Shown in pieces: positions 1 to 7,830 of a stretch of DNA of 64,000 bases. Origin of the DNA: RGIG2041 sp045578865 (GTDB lineage Bacteria; Bacillota; Clostridia; UBA1381; UMGS1253). The stretch lies in the NCBI GenBank assembly GCA_045578865.1, contig JAZNLB010000008.1, positions 79,495 through 143,494 of the forward strand, in the 5' to 3' direction. The position numbers were made by a program, and so were the translations under genes. Each line of letters starts with the position of its first letter. The first letter of the stretch is position 1. The notes beneath the pieces were generated by a model. It was not told the DNA's origin. It did no database searches and saw only the letters and a list, made by a program, of their open reading frames with translations.

Positions 1-440
1 AAGTTCTGCTCAAGAACACGATTCGTATCACGAACACCGCCATCAACCATTGCGCCGCGGCACCCCTGCTTCTTAGCAGCCATTGTCATAATTTCGCCCC
101 ACTGTGCGGACTCGTCATCCTCGGAAGTATCCCATACGATAACGCTGTCCTGCGGGATTGCTTCAAGCATTTTTGCACGCTCAATCATTTCGTTTTCAAG
201 ACTAAGATTCTTTGAACCCTTGATTGTGAAAACGATTCCGGCAACCTTCATTTCTTCACGCAGGGGAAGAATATTGTTGGGAAGCGTCTGATAAAGATAC
301 TGCATTTCTCTAAGAACATCATTAACCATAGGTGTTGTTACACCCTCGTAACGGTCACAAAGCTCCTTTACGCTGATAGGAAACGGAGTATCTTTAATCT
401 TTCCTCTCTCTTTTGTTAATTCTTCAAGATTCATATACAT
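1..440 (-). CDS. RraA family protein, C-terminus beyond window
   Basis: The gene runs off the left edge; 146 residues from the start codon are visible. The family signature is present: WGE around residues 114-116 and DGGVRD around residues 133-138, the ligand/metal-binding segment of RraA-like proteins and 4-hydroxy-4-methyl-2-oxoglutarate aldolases. Family members are aldolases of oxo-acids or, in enterobacteria, RNase E regulators; an aldolase or decarboxylase role in carbon catabolism is more likely here, but this is inference. The start at 440 is preceded by AAAGGATGG; an alternative ATG lies at 434. It is divergent from the AraC regulator at 590, which may control it. Confidence 0.85.
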   Translation of the reverse strand, partial: MYMNLEELTKERGKIKDTPFPISVKELCDRYEGVTTPMVNDVLREMQYLYQTLPNNILPLREEMKVAGIVFTIKGSKNLSLENEMIERAKMLEAIPQDSVIVWDTSEDDESAQWGEIMTMAAKKQGCRGAMVDGGVRDTNRVLEQN

Positions 441-471
441 TCCATCCTTTCACAAAAACATTTGCAACAAT

Positions 472-500
472 ATAATAACACAATATCATTCACAATTCAA
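472..500 (-). promoter_or_regulatory. Sigma-A promoter of the RraA-family gene
   Basis: On the minus strand the sequence reads TTGAAT, a 17-base spacer, then TATTAT. The -10 box lies about 30 bases before the start codon at 440. Confidence 0.6.
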
Positions 501-543
501 ATACATAAATAGCTTTTTGTTTGTATAAATCGCTCATAATTGA

Positions 544-572
544 TTGACAATAAAATTCTAATATGCTATACT
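544..572 (+). promoter_or_regulatory. Sigma-A promoter of the AraC regulator gene
   Basis: TTGACA at 544-549, a 17-base spacer, and TATACT at 567-572 preceded by TGC (extended -10). This placement rules out a translation start at 563, which would lie inside the promoter, and supports the ATG at 590 with an 11-base leader. Confidence 0.8.
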
Positions 573-589
573 TTTTATGGGTGAAGTTC

Positions 590-1372
590 ATGAATAATAT
601 TGATTTTTTAATAACGAAAATAAACCGAGTAATCCACCGTAAACCAAACCCTAACTGGAGCGACGACAGACTTTTTTACGAAAGCGAATATAACATAGTT
701 ATTGTGTTGGACGGAAAAGCGAAATACATAATTAATTCCGAAGAAATCAATGTTAAAAAGAATGATATTGTAATTTTCCCTCCCGGAATTGTAAGAGCCG
801 GTTGTTCCGATAAAATAAGTCCATGGGAATTTATTACAATCAATTTTGATTTGGATCTGAATTGTGACGAAAAAGGTTTTTTTGACAAAGGCTACTTGCT
901 ATTTGAAAGCGCAGGGACAAGTACAAGAAGCAGATTTCTCGATATCGCTTATCTATGGGAGGGCAAAAGTCCCCTTTATGCAGTTAAATGCAGGAATTTA
1001 ATATCGGATATTTTATACGAGCTAATCAGGAAATCTCTCCCATATAATAAAACGCCCCACGCAGATAAGCTTGAGGCTGCGCGCACATATATACAGGCAA
1101 ATTTCAGAGAGAAAATAAGCATCGAAGACCTTGCCGAAAGAATGGGCCTGAGTCAGTCATATTTTCGCAAATTGTTTACAAAGGCATACAATCAATCTCC
1201 CCAGCAATATATCATAAACCTAAGAATAAACACAGCATACGACCTTTTGATGTCAGGCGAAGTAAATGTAAGCGAAGCTGCTTCCCTAAGCGGTTTCGAT
1301 GACATTTACTATTTCAGCACACTCTTTAAAAAACAAAGAGGGTTTTCCCCTTCTAAAGTCATTCATTCGTAG
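590..1372 (+). CDS. AraC family transcriptional regulator
   Basis: This 260-residue protein has an N-terminal cupin-like sensing domain (roughly residues 25-90, with a PPG turn typical of AraC cupins) and a C-terminal double helix-turn-helix domain (about residues 170-258). The first recognition segment contains IEDLAERMGLSQSYF and the second contains SEAASLSGFDDIYYFSTLFK followed by GFSPSKV, the classical AraC/XylS signature. Such proteins usually activate carbohydrate or carbon catabolic genes upon ligand binding. It is divergently transcribed from the RraA-family gene, so that gene is the first candidate target. The ATG at 590 is preferred because the longer frame begins inside the -10 box. 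Confidence 0.9.
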   Translation: MNNIDFLITKINRVIHRKPNPNWSDDRLFYESEYNIVIVLDGKAKYIINSEEINVKKNDIVIFPPGIVRAGCSDKISPWEFITINFDLDLNCDEKGFFDKGYLLFESAGTSTRSRFLDIAYLWEGKSPLYAVKCRNLISDILYELIRKSLPYNKTPHADKLEAARTYIQANFREKISIEDLAERMGLSQSYFRKLFTKAYNQSPQQYIINLRINTAYDLLMSGEVNVSEAASLSGFDDIYYFSTLFKKQRGFSPSKVIHS

Positions 1373-1401
1373 TACAAGACCTTCGGGCTAAGAACTGCGT
1401 T

Positions 1402-1442
1402 AAAAATGACCGGCCACCGCACGGGATGCCGGTCATTTTTTT
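1402..1442. terminator. Bidirectional terminator between araC and cotJC
   Basis: Inverted repeat AAAAATGACCGGC / GCCGGTCATTTTTTT separated by about 10 bases. The T-run on the plus strand serves the AraC gene; the A-run gives a T-run for the converging cotJ operon. Confidence 0.85.
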
Positions 1443-1463
1443 GTGTCCATACAGACTTTTGTG

Positions 1464-2042
1464 TTATTTACCTATATACCACTTTTTCTTTCCCTTATTT
1501 TGTATATTATTTAATGCTTCACCGAAGCGTTGAAAATGCACGACTTCGCGTGCGCGCAAAAACTTAATTACATCATTAACATCCGCATCATCGGAAAATC
1601 TCAAAATGTTATCGTATGTCGCTCTCGCTTTTTGTTCTGCCGCCAAATCCTCCGTTAAATCTGTAATCGGATCCGACGAAACAGCAAAGCTGATTGCGTT
1701 AAACGGGTATCCGGCAGAATCTACCGGATATACACCGCGTCCGTGATCAATGAAGTATTGCGCGAGTGGACTGTTTTCAATTTGCCCTGTTGTAGCATTT
1801 TTTGCAAGTTGACGCACCAATGTACCAACAATTTCCAGATGCGCCAGTTCTTCTGTGCCGATGTCATTGAGCAGCGATTTGCTGATTTCGTCCGGCATGG
1901 AAAACCTTTGGGACAAATAGCGCATAGACGCACCGAGTTCACCATTTGGACCACCGTACTGACTTACAATAAAATTTGCTAATTTCGGGTTCGGCGTTTT
2001 AATTTTGACGGGATATTCTAAAAACTTTTGATATTGCCACAT
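1464..2042 (-). CDS. cotJC: Spore coat protein CotJC (manganese catalase family)
   Basis: At 192 residues this matches CotJC length and sequence, beginning MWQYQKFLEYPVKI and carrying the ferritin-like manganese-catalase fold with EELAHLEIVG (about residue 64) and a second Glu/His segment REVVHFQRFGEAL near residue 165. CotJC is a structural component of the inner spore coat deposited during engulfment and may also dismutate peroxide. It is the last gene of cotJA-cotJB-cotJC, 15 bases after cotJB, and ends just before a bidirectional terminator. Confidence 0.96.
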   Translation of the reverse strand: MWQYQKFLEYPVKIKTPNPKLANFIVSQYGGPNGELGASMRYLSQRFSMPDEISKSLLNDIGTEELAHLEIVGTLVRQLAKNATTGQIENSPLAQYFIDHGRGVYPVDSAGYPFNAISFAVSSDPITDLTEDLAAEQKARATYDNILRFSDDADVNDVIKFLRAREVVHFQRFGEALNNIQNKGKKKWYIGK

Positions 2043-2057
2043 TATTTTTCACCCTCC

Positions 2058-2321
2058 TTACTGAAAATCCCACGGCCACGGGTTTTCAAGCCATGCCCAT
2101 GTGTCCTGCGTATTATCCATCGCCGTCAGCGGTCCGAATTCCTTTAAAAAAGCTACATAGGCTTCCTTTGCCTTACATGTCAGTTCTTTAAATAATTCAA
2201 GCGCTTTTTTATCATTTGGATGCGTATCGAGATATAAGTTCAAATCATACGCTGCAAAGTTGTAGCTTTGTAATTTTTTAAGCATTTCTTCCCTTCTGTT
2301 CGTTTCCACAACAATTTGCAT
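2058..2321 (-). CDS. cotJB: Spore coat protein CotJB
   Basis: This 87-residue protein has the CotJB signature: DLNLYLDTHPNDKKAL in the middle and a C-terminus rich in Trp ending WAWLENPWPWDFQ. CotJB works with CotJA and CotJC in assembling the spore coat. Its ATG at 2321 overlaps the cotJA stop codon (TGATG), which suggests translational coupling. Confidence 0.95.
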   Translation of the reverse strand: MQIVVETNRREEMLKKLQSYNFAAYDLNLYLDTHPNDKKALELFKELTCKAKEAYVAFLKEFGPLTAMDNTQDTWAWLENPWPWDFQ

Positions 2322-2494
2322 CAGCGCTCCTCCTTCAAAGACGCATTCTTCCCATAAACCTCAATCGGCAAGTCAAGTTCCGGAAAAACTGTCCCGCGCT
2401 TTAAGCCTTCCAGCGGCGTGTACAGTTCATCAAGTGTCTGAATAGGTACATAGGCATATGCGATTTTACCACATTCGTTTGTTTCGTTTGTCAT
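2321..2494 (-). CDS. cotJA: Spore coat associated protein CotJA
   Basis: A 57-residue protein with the CotJA pattern AYVPIQTLDELYTPLEGLKRGTVFPELD. The start at 2494 is chosen because GGGGGAG lies seven to eight bases upstream; a longer in-frame start at 2557 has no such site. First gene of the cotJ operon, overlapping cotJB by its stop codon. In Bacillus this operon is transcribed in the mother cell by sigma-E and its products go to the coat. Confidence 0.93.
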   Translation of the reverse strand: MTNETNECGKIAYAYVPIQTLDELYTPLEGLKRGTVFPELDLPIEVYGKNASLKEER

Positions 2495-2545
2495 AATAAC
2501 TCCCCCATTTTTAGTTTTGAAGCGGGATCGATCCGTTTTCAATAC

Positions 2546-2570
2546 AACATATGACAAAAGAAGACATTAT
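2546..2570 (-). promoter_or_regulatory. Possible sigma-E-type promoter of cotJABC
   Basis: The minus strand has CATATGTT, fitting the sigma-E -10 pattern CATANNNT, with ATA 14 bases upstream. The -35 match is weak. It sits about 50 bases before cotJA, the expected place for a mother-cell promoter. Confidence 0.3.
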
Positions 2571-2580
2571 GTGCACAATG

Positions 2581-2608
2581 AAAAAGCGGTGGATAATTTC
2601 CACCGCTA
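2581..2608 (-). terminator. Terminator of the small membrane protein gene
   Basis: AGCGGTGG, a seven-base loop, CCACCGCT, then TTTTTC on the minus strand. The hairpin begins at the stop codon of the small gene at 2606-2809, so that gene and cotJ appear to be separate transcription units. Confidence 0.75.
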
Positions 2609-2809
2609 TTTCATCATTTGGAGCAGGACATATATGAGTCCGTAAAGCATCGCAGCACAAACAGACCAAAGCAGAATTCGCCATAGTCTTCCCTTCTGTC
2701 TGCGTTCGGATTTTTTGCAATAAATTTTACAACGCTTACTGTATGCAGCCAACACCGCTTCCGCTTCCGAAACAATATCAAATTCATTACTTTCACTTTT
2801 TCGATGCAT
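2606..2809 (-). CDS. Small single-pass membrane protein, unknown function
   Basis: A 67-residue protein I do not recognise. It has an acidic N-terminal segment (about residues 1-25), a strongly basic, Cys-containing middle (CKIYCKKSERRQKGR, about residues 27-42), and one hydrophobic C-terminal helix (about residues 43-64), suggesting a tail-anchored topology with the basic stretch in the cytoplasm. It is supported by AAAGGAG seven bases before the ATG and by a dedicated terminator. It lies between spoIIE and cotJ, so a sporulation role is possible by position only. Confidence 0.65.
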   Translation of the reverse strand: MHRKSESNEFDIVSEAEAVLAAYSKRCKIYCKKSERRQKGRLWRILLWSVCAAMLYGLIYVLLQMMK

Positions 2810-2867
2810 ACACAGGCTCCTTTATATATGAGTTTCCTGTATACTATTTTTAACACATAATTTTGAA

Positions 2868-5240
2868 TTATACGGCATTTGATTTTCGGTTTTCGCCAAT
2901 TTTCGCAACAAGCACCGTCATATCATCATTTGCTTTTCCTTTTCGGTTTTTAAGCGCAAATTCTAAAACTCGTTTTGCTGTCTCTTCCGTCTCCACGCTT
3001 GGCAATTCTTCTAAAAATCGGACAAGACTTGAACCGGAAATTTTTGTGTCCCCCACACCATCGCTTACCAATACGATACAATCGCCGCCAGAAAGTGTAT
3101 GTTTTTGTTTTTGTAATTGCGTATCCGTAAGAATGCCTGCCGGCAATGTGTTTGCCCGCACAACACACACGCCGCCTTTCTGCTTAATATATCCCTTTGC
3201 AGCACCGACTTTTACAAACTCGGTTTCGCCCGAAAACAAATCAATGACAGCAATATCCAGGGTAGCAAACGACTCTGTGCCCGCTTTAAGCACCAAAGCA
3301 GAATTCACAAGTTGCAATGCAGCATCTATATTAAAGCCCACACACAAGAGTTTTTTAAGCAAGCTGACCGCAGAAGCACTTTCCATGTTCGCACGCCGAC
3401 CGCTCCCCATACCGTCGCTTAAAATTAAAACACAACGGTTGTCACGAATATTAAATACCGCATAGCTGTCTCCGTTTTCTTCTTCCCCGTCTTTTTTGAC
3501 GGTTGCAACGCTACTGCTTACAAAGAAATTATACTGCGGCTCCAAACGAACTGCACAGTTATATTCATCAATTACAGATATACGCATTTTTTGATGCATT
3601 GCCGCAGAAACCGCTTTTTCTATATCGGCAATTTTTAACACTTCCTCCATGGATTCCAAACGAAGTTCAACATCATAGCTTTCATCTTCCCGCTCATACA
3701 AATATACCTCTGCCGTTTCGTGCCCGATTGCAGATACATCCCGACGGATTTTATTTTTATATTTGCTCTCGCAAACAACTTTTTGCGTAATTTCCTTTGA
3801 AAAGCCTTGCATCACATCTGCAAAACTTTTATATTGTGTGCCGAGAAGCGCACGAGTTTCATTAAGTTGATGATCCCAAACGGCGTTAATTCTACGCATA
3901 GAATACGCATGATTGACCGCTGCAATCAGTTGCGGTGCACCAATACATCCCTTGCGAAAACTCTCGTTTAAATCCAAAATGTCCACATAACCTTTTGTTT
4001 TCAATTTTGCAGTTAATCCTGCGATTGTCTTGCAAGTGTTTTCACTTTCTTTGTCCCAACAGTAAATACGCATACTGCATTGGCCGCACACTTTAGCGAC
4101 AGCATCATCCATCACCTTTGCGTAATTTAAAGCAAATTGCTTTTCTTTTTGCGCCGAAAGATTTGCTATTGTTTCCGATAAACCTAAAAATGTATTCGAC
4201 AAACTCATAAACTTTTCAGCTAAAAGCGCATTGATTCGTCGGTCGTATGCTTTTTGCTGCAACACAGAAAAACCGTCGCCACCAAAGGCAAAGTACTTTT
4301 CATATATAATTTTCGGCATGCAGGCAAACAGCAAAGCTGCAAACAAAATATTAATAAGCCCGATTTGTCCGAACGAGAAAACCGTGGTAGAAAGTCCGAA
4401 TGAAACCGCAGTCAAAAGATAGACGGCGGCTAAAACGATTTTTCCGCCCTTCTGGACGAGGCCGGATGCAAAACCACATACGGTATATACTCCGATAATG
4501 CTCAGCGGATCCGCTTGTGCCATTGCTGCAATCAGACCAATGGTCACGCCGGCACTTAAACCGCCGCTCAAACCGCCTGCATAAGCAAATGACATAACAA
4601 TCATAGACCAAAGTATTTCAGAAATATGTAGCCAGCCGAAATCGACCACATCGGATAATCCGCAAATGCCCAGACCGAACAACACAACAACGCCGAGCAT
4701 TTCGTCTCGATGGATCACATGCAATTTTTCAAATTCCGCATTGCGAATCGCCCAAACACCCGAAAACAAAACACAAACCAAACTTACAAGAACACTTTCA
4801 ACCGTGTTGATCAATAAATTATAAATTAAGAAATCATTAAACAGCATACAAACAAGCCCACCGATAAAATTACCGGCTCCGGCAACAACCGCACACCACA
4901 CATGGTTAAGTTCATTTTCTGAATCTGCAAACAATTTAAACAGACAGACAAATCCGAGCGCAAACACATATTGTATACATCGCAATCCTGCCCCCGCAGT
5001 CAAAGCACCAAACAAGACGGCTACGAAACCGTAAACAATTTTGCTTTTCTGAAAAGATGCCGCAAAATAGGAAACACCAAACGGACACAATGCACCAAAC
5101 AACATCGCGCGCGACAGCAAAAAAGATAAAATGCTGTAAATCACATCCCTGCGCGCCCCTGCCCTCGATGGCAATTTCTCTGTTGTCGTCGTTCGTTCAC
5201 TTTCTGCTTTTTTATAGATTTGTACACCGTGAGTTGTCAT
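2868..5240 (-). CDS. spoIIE: Stage II sporulation protein E, membrane PP2C phosphatase
   Basis: The 790-residue length and layout match SpoIIE: a short charged N-terminus, about ten membrane helices over roughly residues 35-320, a central FtsZ-interacting region, and a C-terminal PP2C domain (about 580-785) with the metal-binding LSDGMGSG and a second VSDGVGD motif. SpoIIE moves to the polar septum and dephosphorylates SpoIIAA, which frees sigma-F in the forespore. The start at 5240 is backed by AAGG nine bases upstream. The gene is monocistronic or leads into the small protein at 2606. Confidence 0.95.
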   Translation of the reverse strand: MTTHGVQIYKKAESERTTTTEKLPSRAGARRDVIYSILSFLLSRAMLFGALCPFGVSYFAASFQKSKIVYGFVAVLFGALTAGAGLRCIQYVFALGFVCLFKLFADSENELNHVWCAVVAGAGNFIGGLVCMLFNDFLIYNLLINTVESVLVSLVCVLFSGVWAIRNAEFEKLHVIHRDEMLGVVVLFGLGICGLSDVVDFGWLHISEILWSMIVMSFAYAGGLSGGLSAGVTIGLIAAMAQADPLSIIGVYTVCGFASGLVQKGGKIVLAAVYLLTAVSFGLSTTVFSFGQIGLINILFAALLFACMPKIIYEKYFAFGGDGFSVLQQKAYDRRINALLAEKFMSLSNTFLGLSETIANLSAQKEKQFALNYAKVMDDAVAKVCGQCSMRIYCWDKESENTCKTIAGLTAKLKTKGYVDILDLNESFRKGCIGAPQLIAAVNHAYSMRRINAVWDHQLNETRALLGTQYKSFADVMQGFSKEITQKVVCESKYKNKIRRDVSAIGHETAEVYLYEREDESYDVELRLESMEEVLKIADIEKAVSAAMHQKMRISVIDEYNCAVRLEPQYNFFVSSSVATVKKDGEEENGDSYAVFNIRDNRCVLILSDGMGSGRRANMESASAVSLLKKLLCVGFNIDAALQLVNSALVLKAGTESFATLDIAVIDLFSGETEFVKVGAAKGYIKQKGGVCVVRANTLPAGILTDTQLQKQKHTLSGGDCIVLVSDGVGDTKISGSSLVRFLEELPSVETEETAKRVLEFALKNRKGKANDDMTVLVAKIGENRKSNAV

Positions 5241-5285
5241 AATGAATTACCTTGCCTTTCTTTGTCTTTTGTAACAGATAATCCT

Positions 5286-5332
5286 ATTATATGGCTGCAA
5301 GGTGCAGTTTTTTGTAGTTTTTTCGTGTCGAG
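5286..5332 (-). promoter_or_regulatory. Candidate Spo0A-activated promoter of spoIIE
   Basis: On the minus strand there is TATAAT (5291-5286) without a good -35 box at 17 bases. Upstream, the plus-strand heptamer TGTCGAG (5326-5332) matches the 0A box TGTCGAA at six of seven bases and would centre near -49. Spo0A-dependent spoIIE promoters are known to lack a normally spaced -35. The match is suggestive only. Confidence 0.4.
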
Positions 5333-5470
5333 AACGCATTTGCATTTCCATTTATTTACATATTTTATTAAAAAAGGAGAATAAAGATGTAAAATTTCAG
5401 TGATATCCTTGCTTTGTTGGCGTGATATTTTTACTCCCTTAAGTTTCATAGATTGCGCCATGCAAAAATA

Positions 5471-5499
5471 TTGTAAAACCCAAAAATGTGTGATATAAT
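5471..5499 (+). promoter_or_regulatory. Sigma-A promoter of the Fe-S protein gene
   Basis: TTGTAA at 5471-5476, a 17-base spacer, and TATAAT at 5494-5499 with an upstream TGA (extended -10). Confidence 0.75.
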
Positions 5500-5543
5500 T
5501 TTGTTGATTATAGTATGGCTTTGAGTTAAGCGAGGGGATTTTG

Positions 5544-6659
5544 GTGAGATTGCAAAGTGTATATGAAAGCATAGACAAATGTTGCGGTTGTGCGGCGTGT
5601 ATGAATTCGTGTCCGAAACATGCCATAACCATGGAATATGGTGCGGACGGATATCTATACCCTGTTATTCATCAGGATAAATGTATAGGGTGCGGCATTT
5701 GCCAAAAGAAGTGTCCGTACAATGGTCAATGTTTTGTTCCTGCTACAATGGACGAAAGAGAAATGGATATCTATGCTTCCCAAGGGTTTGAAGAAGCTAC
5801 GAGCAAAAGTACATCCGGCGGAATGTTTTATCTTCTGGCCAAGATGACGCTGGAAAATGGCGGCGTCGTATTCGGCGCAGTTTATGATGATAACATGCGT
5901 GTTAAGCACATCAAAGCCGAAACGATGGAGGAAATGGAGCATATAAGATGCTCTAAATATGTACAAAGCAATCCTGAATATACATACCAAGAGGCTAAAC
6001 AGTGTCTGGATGACGGCAAAGAGGTCTTGTACAGTGGTACACCTTGTCAGCTAGCCGGACTTTATGCCTACCTTGGCAAAGATTACGAAAACTTATTGTC
6101 CGTCGGACTTATTTGCTACGGAATTACACCTCCGAAAATGTTTGAAGAATATATCAACATTTTGGAAAAGAAAAACGGTTCGAAGGTTAAGTTTTTTGAC
6201 TTTCGCGACAAGACGGACGGCTGGGGCAATAAATTTGTTCGTATAGAATTTGTTGATGAAAGTAAAACATATGTTATTGCGTCCAGCGAAGAGCCGTACA
6301 AAAGAATGTTTTCAAGCAAAAACTTTACGAGAACCACATGCAACACTTGCCCATACGCTTATATGAAGCGTTTTACGGATATTTCGATTGGAGATTATTG
6401 GAAGATTGAGAATACAGATTGCAAGATAAATCCGTACGCGGGATTGTCAAAAATGTTTGTTTCTACAAAAAAAGGTGCAAGAGCTGTTGATAAAATAAAG
6501 CAGCATATGCATTGGGAATTGATGCCTTTTGAAACAGCTGTAAGACCAAATCTTGCCGGCAAGGGAGGCATGAGTCCTGTATTTGATGAATGTGGAAGGG
6601 ATTATGCAAAGCACGGCTTTTTATATGTAATGAAAAAATACCACGATGCTGATTTTTAG
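5544..6659 (+). CDS. F420 hydrogenase beta-like Fe-S oxidoreductase
   Basis: A 371-residue protein with two N-terminal [4Fe-4S] ferredoxin motifs (CCGCAACMNSCP near residue 13 and CIGCGICQKKCP near residue 45) followed by the FrhB N- and C-terminal domains (about residues 85-330), with a further Cys cluster TTCNTCPYAY near residue 265. Family members pass electrons between ferredoxin/flavin and a substrate; most clostridial members are uncharacterised and occur in organisms without F420. The GTG at 5544 follows GAGGGG by six bases; TTG at 5541 is the alternative. It stands alone between its own promoter and a strong terminator. Confidence 0.85.
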   Translation: MRLQSVYESIDKCCGCAACMNSCPKHAITMEYGADGYLYPVIHQDKCIGCGICQKKCPYNGQCFVPATMDEREMDIYASQGFEEATSKSTSGGMFYLLAKMTLENGGVVFGAVYDDNMRVKHIKAETMEEMEHIRCSKYVQSNPEYTYQEAKQCLDDGKEVLYSGTPCQLAGLYAYLGKDYENLLSVGLICYGITPPKMFEEYINILEKKNGSKVKFFDFRDKTDGWGNKFVRIEFVDESKTYVIASSEEPYKRMFSSKNFTRTTCNTCPYAYMKRFTDISIGDYWKIENTDCKINPYAGLSKMFVSTKKGARAVDKIKQHMHWELMPFETAVRPNLAGKGGMSPVFDECGRDYAKHGFLYVMKKYHDADF

Positions 6660-6662
6660 GCG

Positions 6663-6702
6663 TATAAGGCTTTGAGCGAAAAAGTTCGCTCAAAGCCTTA
6701 TA
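6663..6702. terminator. Strong terminator after the Fe-S protein gene
   Basis: An 18-base perfect inverted repeat (arms 6663-6680 and 6685-6702) with the four-base loop AAAG, followed by ATTTTAAT. Confidence 0.85.
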
Positions 6703-6758
6703 TATTTTAATTATGTTTGAAATATTTTTAGTAAAATGACACAGTTTGTATCGTACAG

Positions 6759-6792
6759 AAAAAAGCGACTTGTCGAAACAAGTCGCTTTTTT
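6759..6792. terminator. Terminator of tRNA-Gly
   Basis: Fifteen-base stem AAAAAAGCGACTTGT / ACAAGTCGCTTTTTT with a four-base loop, starting two bases after the encoded CCA on the minus strand. Because both arms carry A/T runs it can act in both directions. Confidence 0.85.
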
Positions 6793-6793
6793 C

Positions 6794-6867
6794 TGGAGCG
6801 GATGATGGGAATCGAACCCACAACCTCAGCTTGGGAAGCTGATGTTTTACCACTAAACTACACCCGC
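6794..6867 (-). tRNA. tRNA-Gly, anticodon CCC
   Basis: A 74-base tRNA on the minus strand: acceptor stem GCGGGTG / CATCCGC, D-arm GTTTAGTGGTAAAAC, anticodon stem TCAGC / GCTGA with loop TTCCCAA giving anticodon CCC (reads GGG), T-arm GTGGGTTCGATTCCCAT, discriminator T and genome-encoded CCA. It has its own promoter and terminator. A second, UCC-type glycine tRNA should exist elsewhere to read GGA. Confidence 0.95.
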
Positions 6868-6884
6868 ACAAATTGCATACAAAC

Positions 6885-6913
6885 ATTATCGCACGCAATT
6901 TTTGAAATGTCAA
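6885..6913 (-). promoter_or_regulatory. Sigma-A promoter of tRNA-Gly
   Basis: TTGACA (6913-6908), a 17-base spacer, and GATAAT (6890-6885) with TGC in front. The stop codon TGA of the upstream ttcA-like gene lies inside the -35 box. Confidence 0.75.
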
Positions 6914-7749
6914 TCATTATTTATCGCATTTTCGTCGTAATAATCCAAAAAATTGTGCTTTCCTGTACCGTCTTTAAATCCAATCAATGTTCCGATATTG
7001 ACATTATACATGCTTCTAAAAATATTCATTTCAACATTTGGATTGTTATTTTTGAGCTGTGCAATCAGCGCCTTAATCTCTTTTCGTTTCGACTGCATTT
7101 CTTTGTTTGCAATCTGCTCGGTAAAACGGCATGCACATGCTAAAAATTCCAATTCATTCGTCTCTGCCCAACGGATAATATCCGCCTCATGCACATAGTA
7201 AAGCGGGCGAATTAATTGCATCCCCTCAAAATTTGAAGAATGCAATTTCGGCATCATACCTTTAATTTCACTGCCGTAGAGTATGCTCAAAAGTAATGTT
7301 TCAATCACATCATCAAAATGATGGCCAAGCGCAATTTTATTGCATCCCAGCGCCTTTGCACGGCTGTATAAATAGCCGCGACGCATCCTCGCACAAAGGT
7401 AGCACGGCGCGCCCTCGCTAGCATAGGCAACATCGAACACATTTGTATCAAATATTTCTATCGGTAATTCTAAATGCTGTGCGTTTGTAATAAGGCGCTG
7501 TCTGTTTTCTGGATTATAGCCCGGGTCCATAACCAGAAATTTTAACTCAAACGGCACCGGGCCGTATTTTTGTAATTCCTGCAAACATTTGGCCAGAAGC
7601 ATAGAATCCTTTCCACCGGAAATACAGGCGCACACGCGGTCCCCTGCTCCAATAAGTCTGTATTCCTTCACTGCCTTGGTAAATTGACTCCATATTGGTT
7701 TTCTGAATTGCTTAATTATGCTCTTTTCAATCTCACTGCAACTGACCAC
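6910..7749 (-). CDS. TtcA/TtuA-family tRNA thiolation ATPase
   Basis: This 279-residue protein is an ATP-pyrophosphatase of the TtcA/TtuA type. It has the PP-loop SGGKDS near residue 44, CYLC near residue 116, ALGHHFDD near residue 140 and a later Cys pair in ACACRF. The CXXC plus a third Cys hold the [4Fe-4S] cluster used for sulfur transfer to tRNA; TtcA makes 2-thiocytidine at position 32. The exact tRNA substrate cannot be told. GTG at 7749 is preferred since GAGGTGA lies five bases upstream; another GTG occurs at 7758. It sits directly upstream of the tRNA-Gly gene. Confidence 0.85.
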   Translation of the reverse strand: MVSCSEIEKSIIKQFRKPIWSQFTKAVKEYRLIGAGDRVCACISGGKDSMLLAKCLQELQKYGPVPFELKFLVMDPGYNPENRQRLITNAQHLELPIEIFDTNVFDVAYASEGAPCYLCARMRRGYLYSRAKALGCNKIALGHHFDDVIETLLLSILYGSEIKGMMPKLHSSNFEGMQLIRPLYYVHEADIIRWAETNELEFLACACRFTEQIANKEMQSKRKEIKALIAQLKNNNPNVEMNIFRSMYNVNIGTLIGFKDGTGKHNFLDYYDENAINND

Positions 7750-7769
7750 GCAAATCACCTCACCGATAT

Positions 7770-7798
7770 ATTTTAAAAGATTTTAATTTTTTTGTCAA
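7770..7798 (-). promoter_or_regulatory. Sigma-A promoter of the ttcA-like gene
   Basis: TTGACA (7798-7793), a 17-base spacer, TAAAAT (7775-7770). Confidence 0.7.
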
Positions 7799-7830
7799 TC
7801 TGCCGTAATTGAAAAAATTTTTTAAAAGGC

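Noticed and set aside
5237..5632. 131-codon frame on the minus strand upstream of spoIIE
   Set aside because: It overlaps the promoter and start of the Fe-S protein gene and the spoIIE promoter, without a ribosome binding site.
6736..7143. 135-codon frame on the plus strand crossing the tRNA
   Set aside because: It runs through the tRNA-Gly gene and its terminator and then antisense to the ttcA-like gene.
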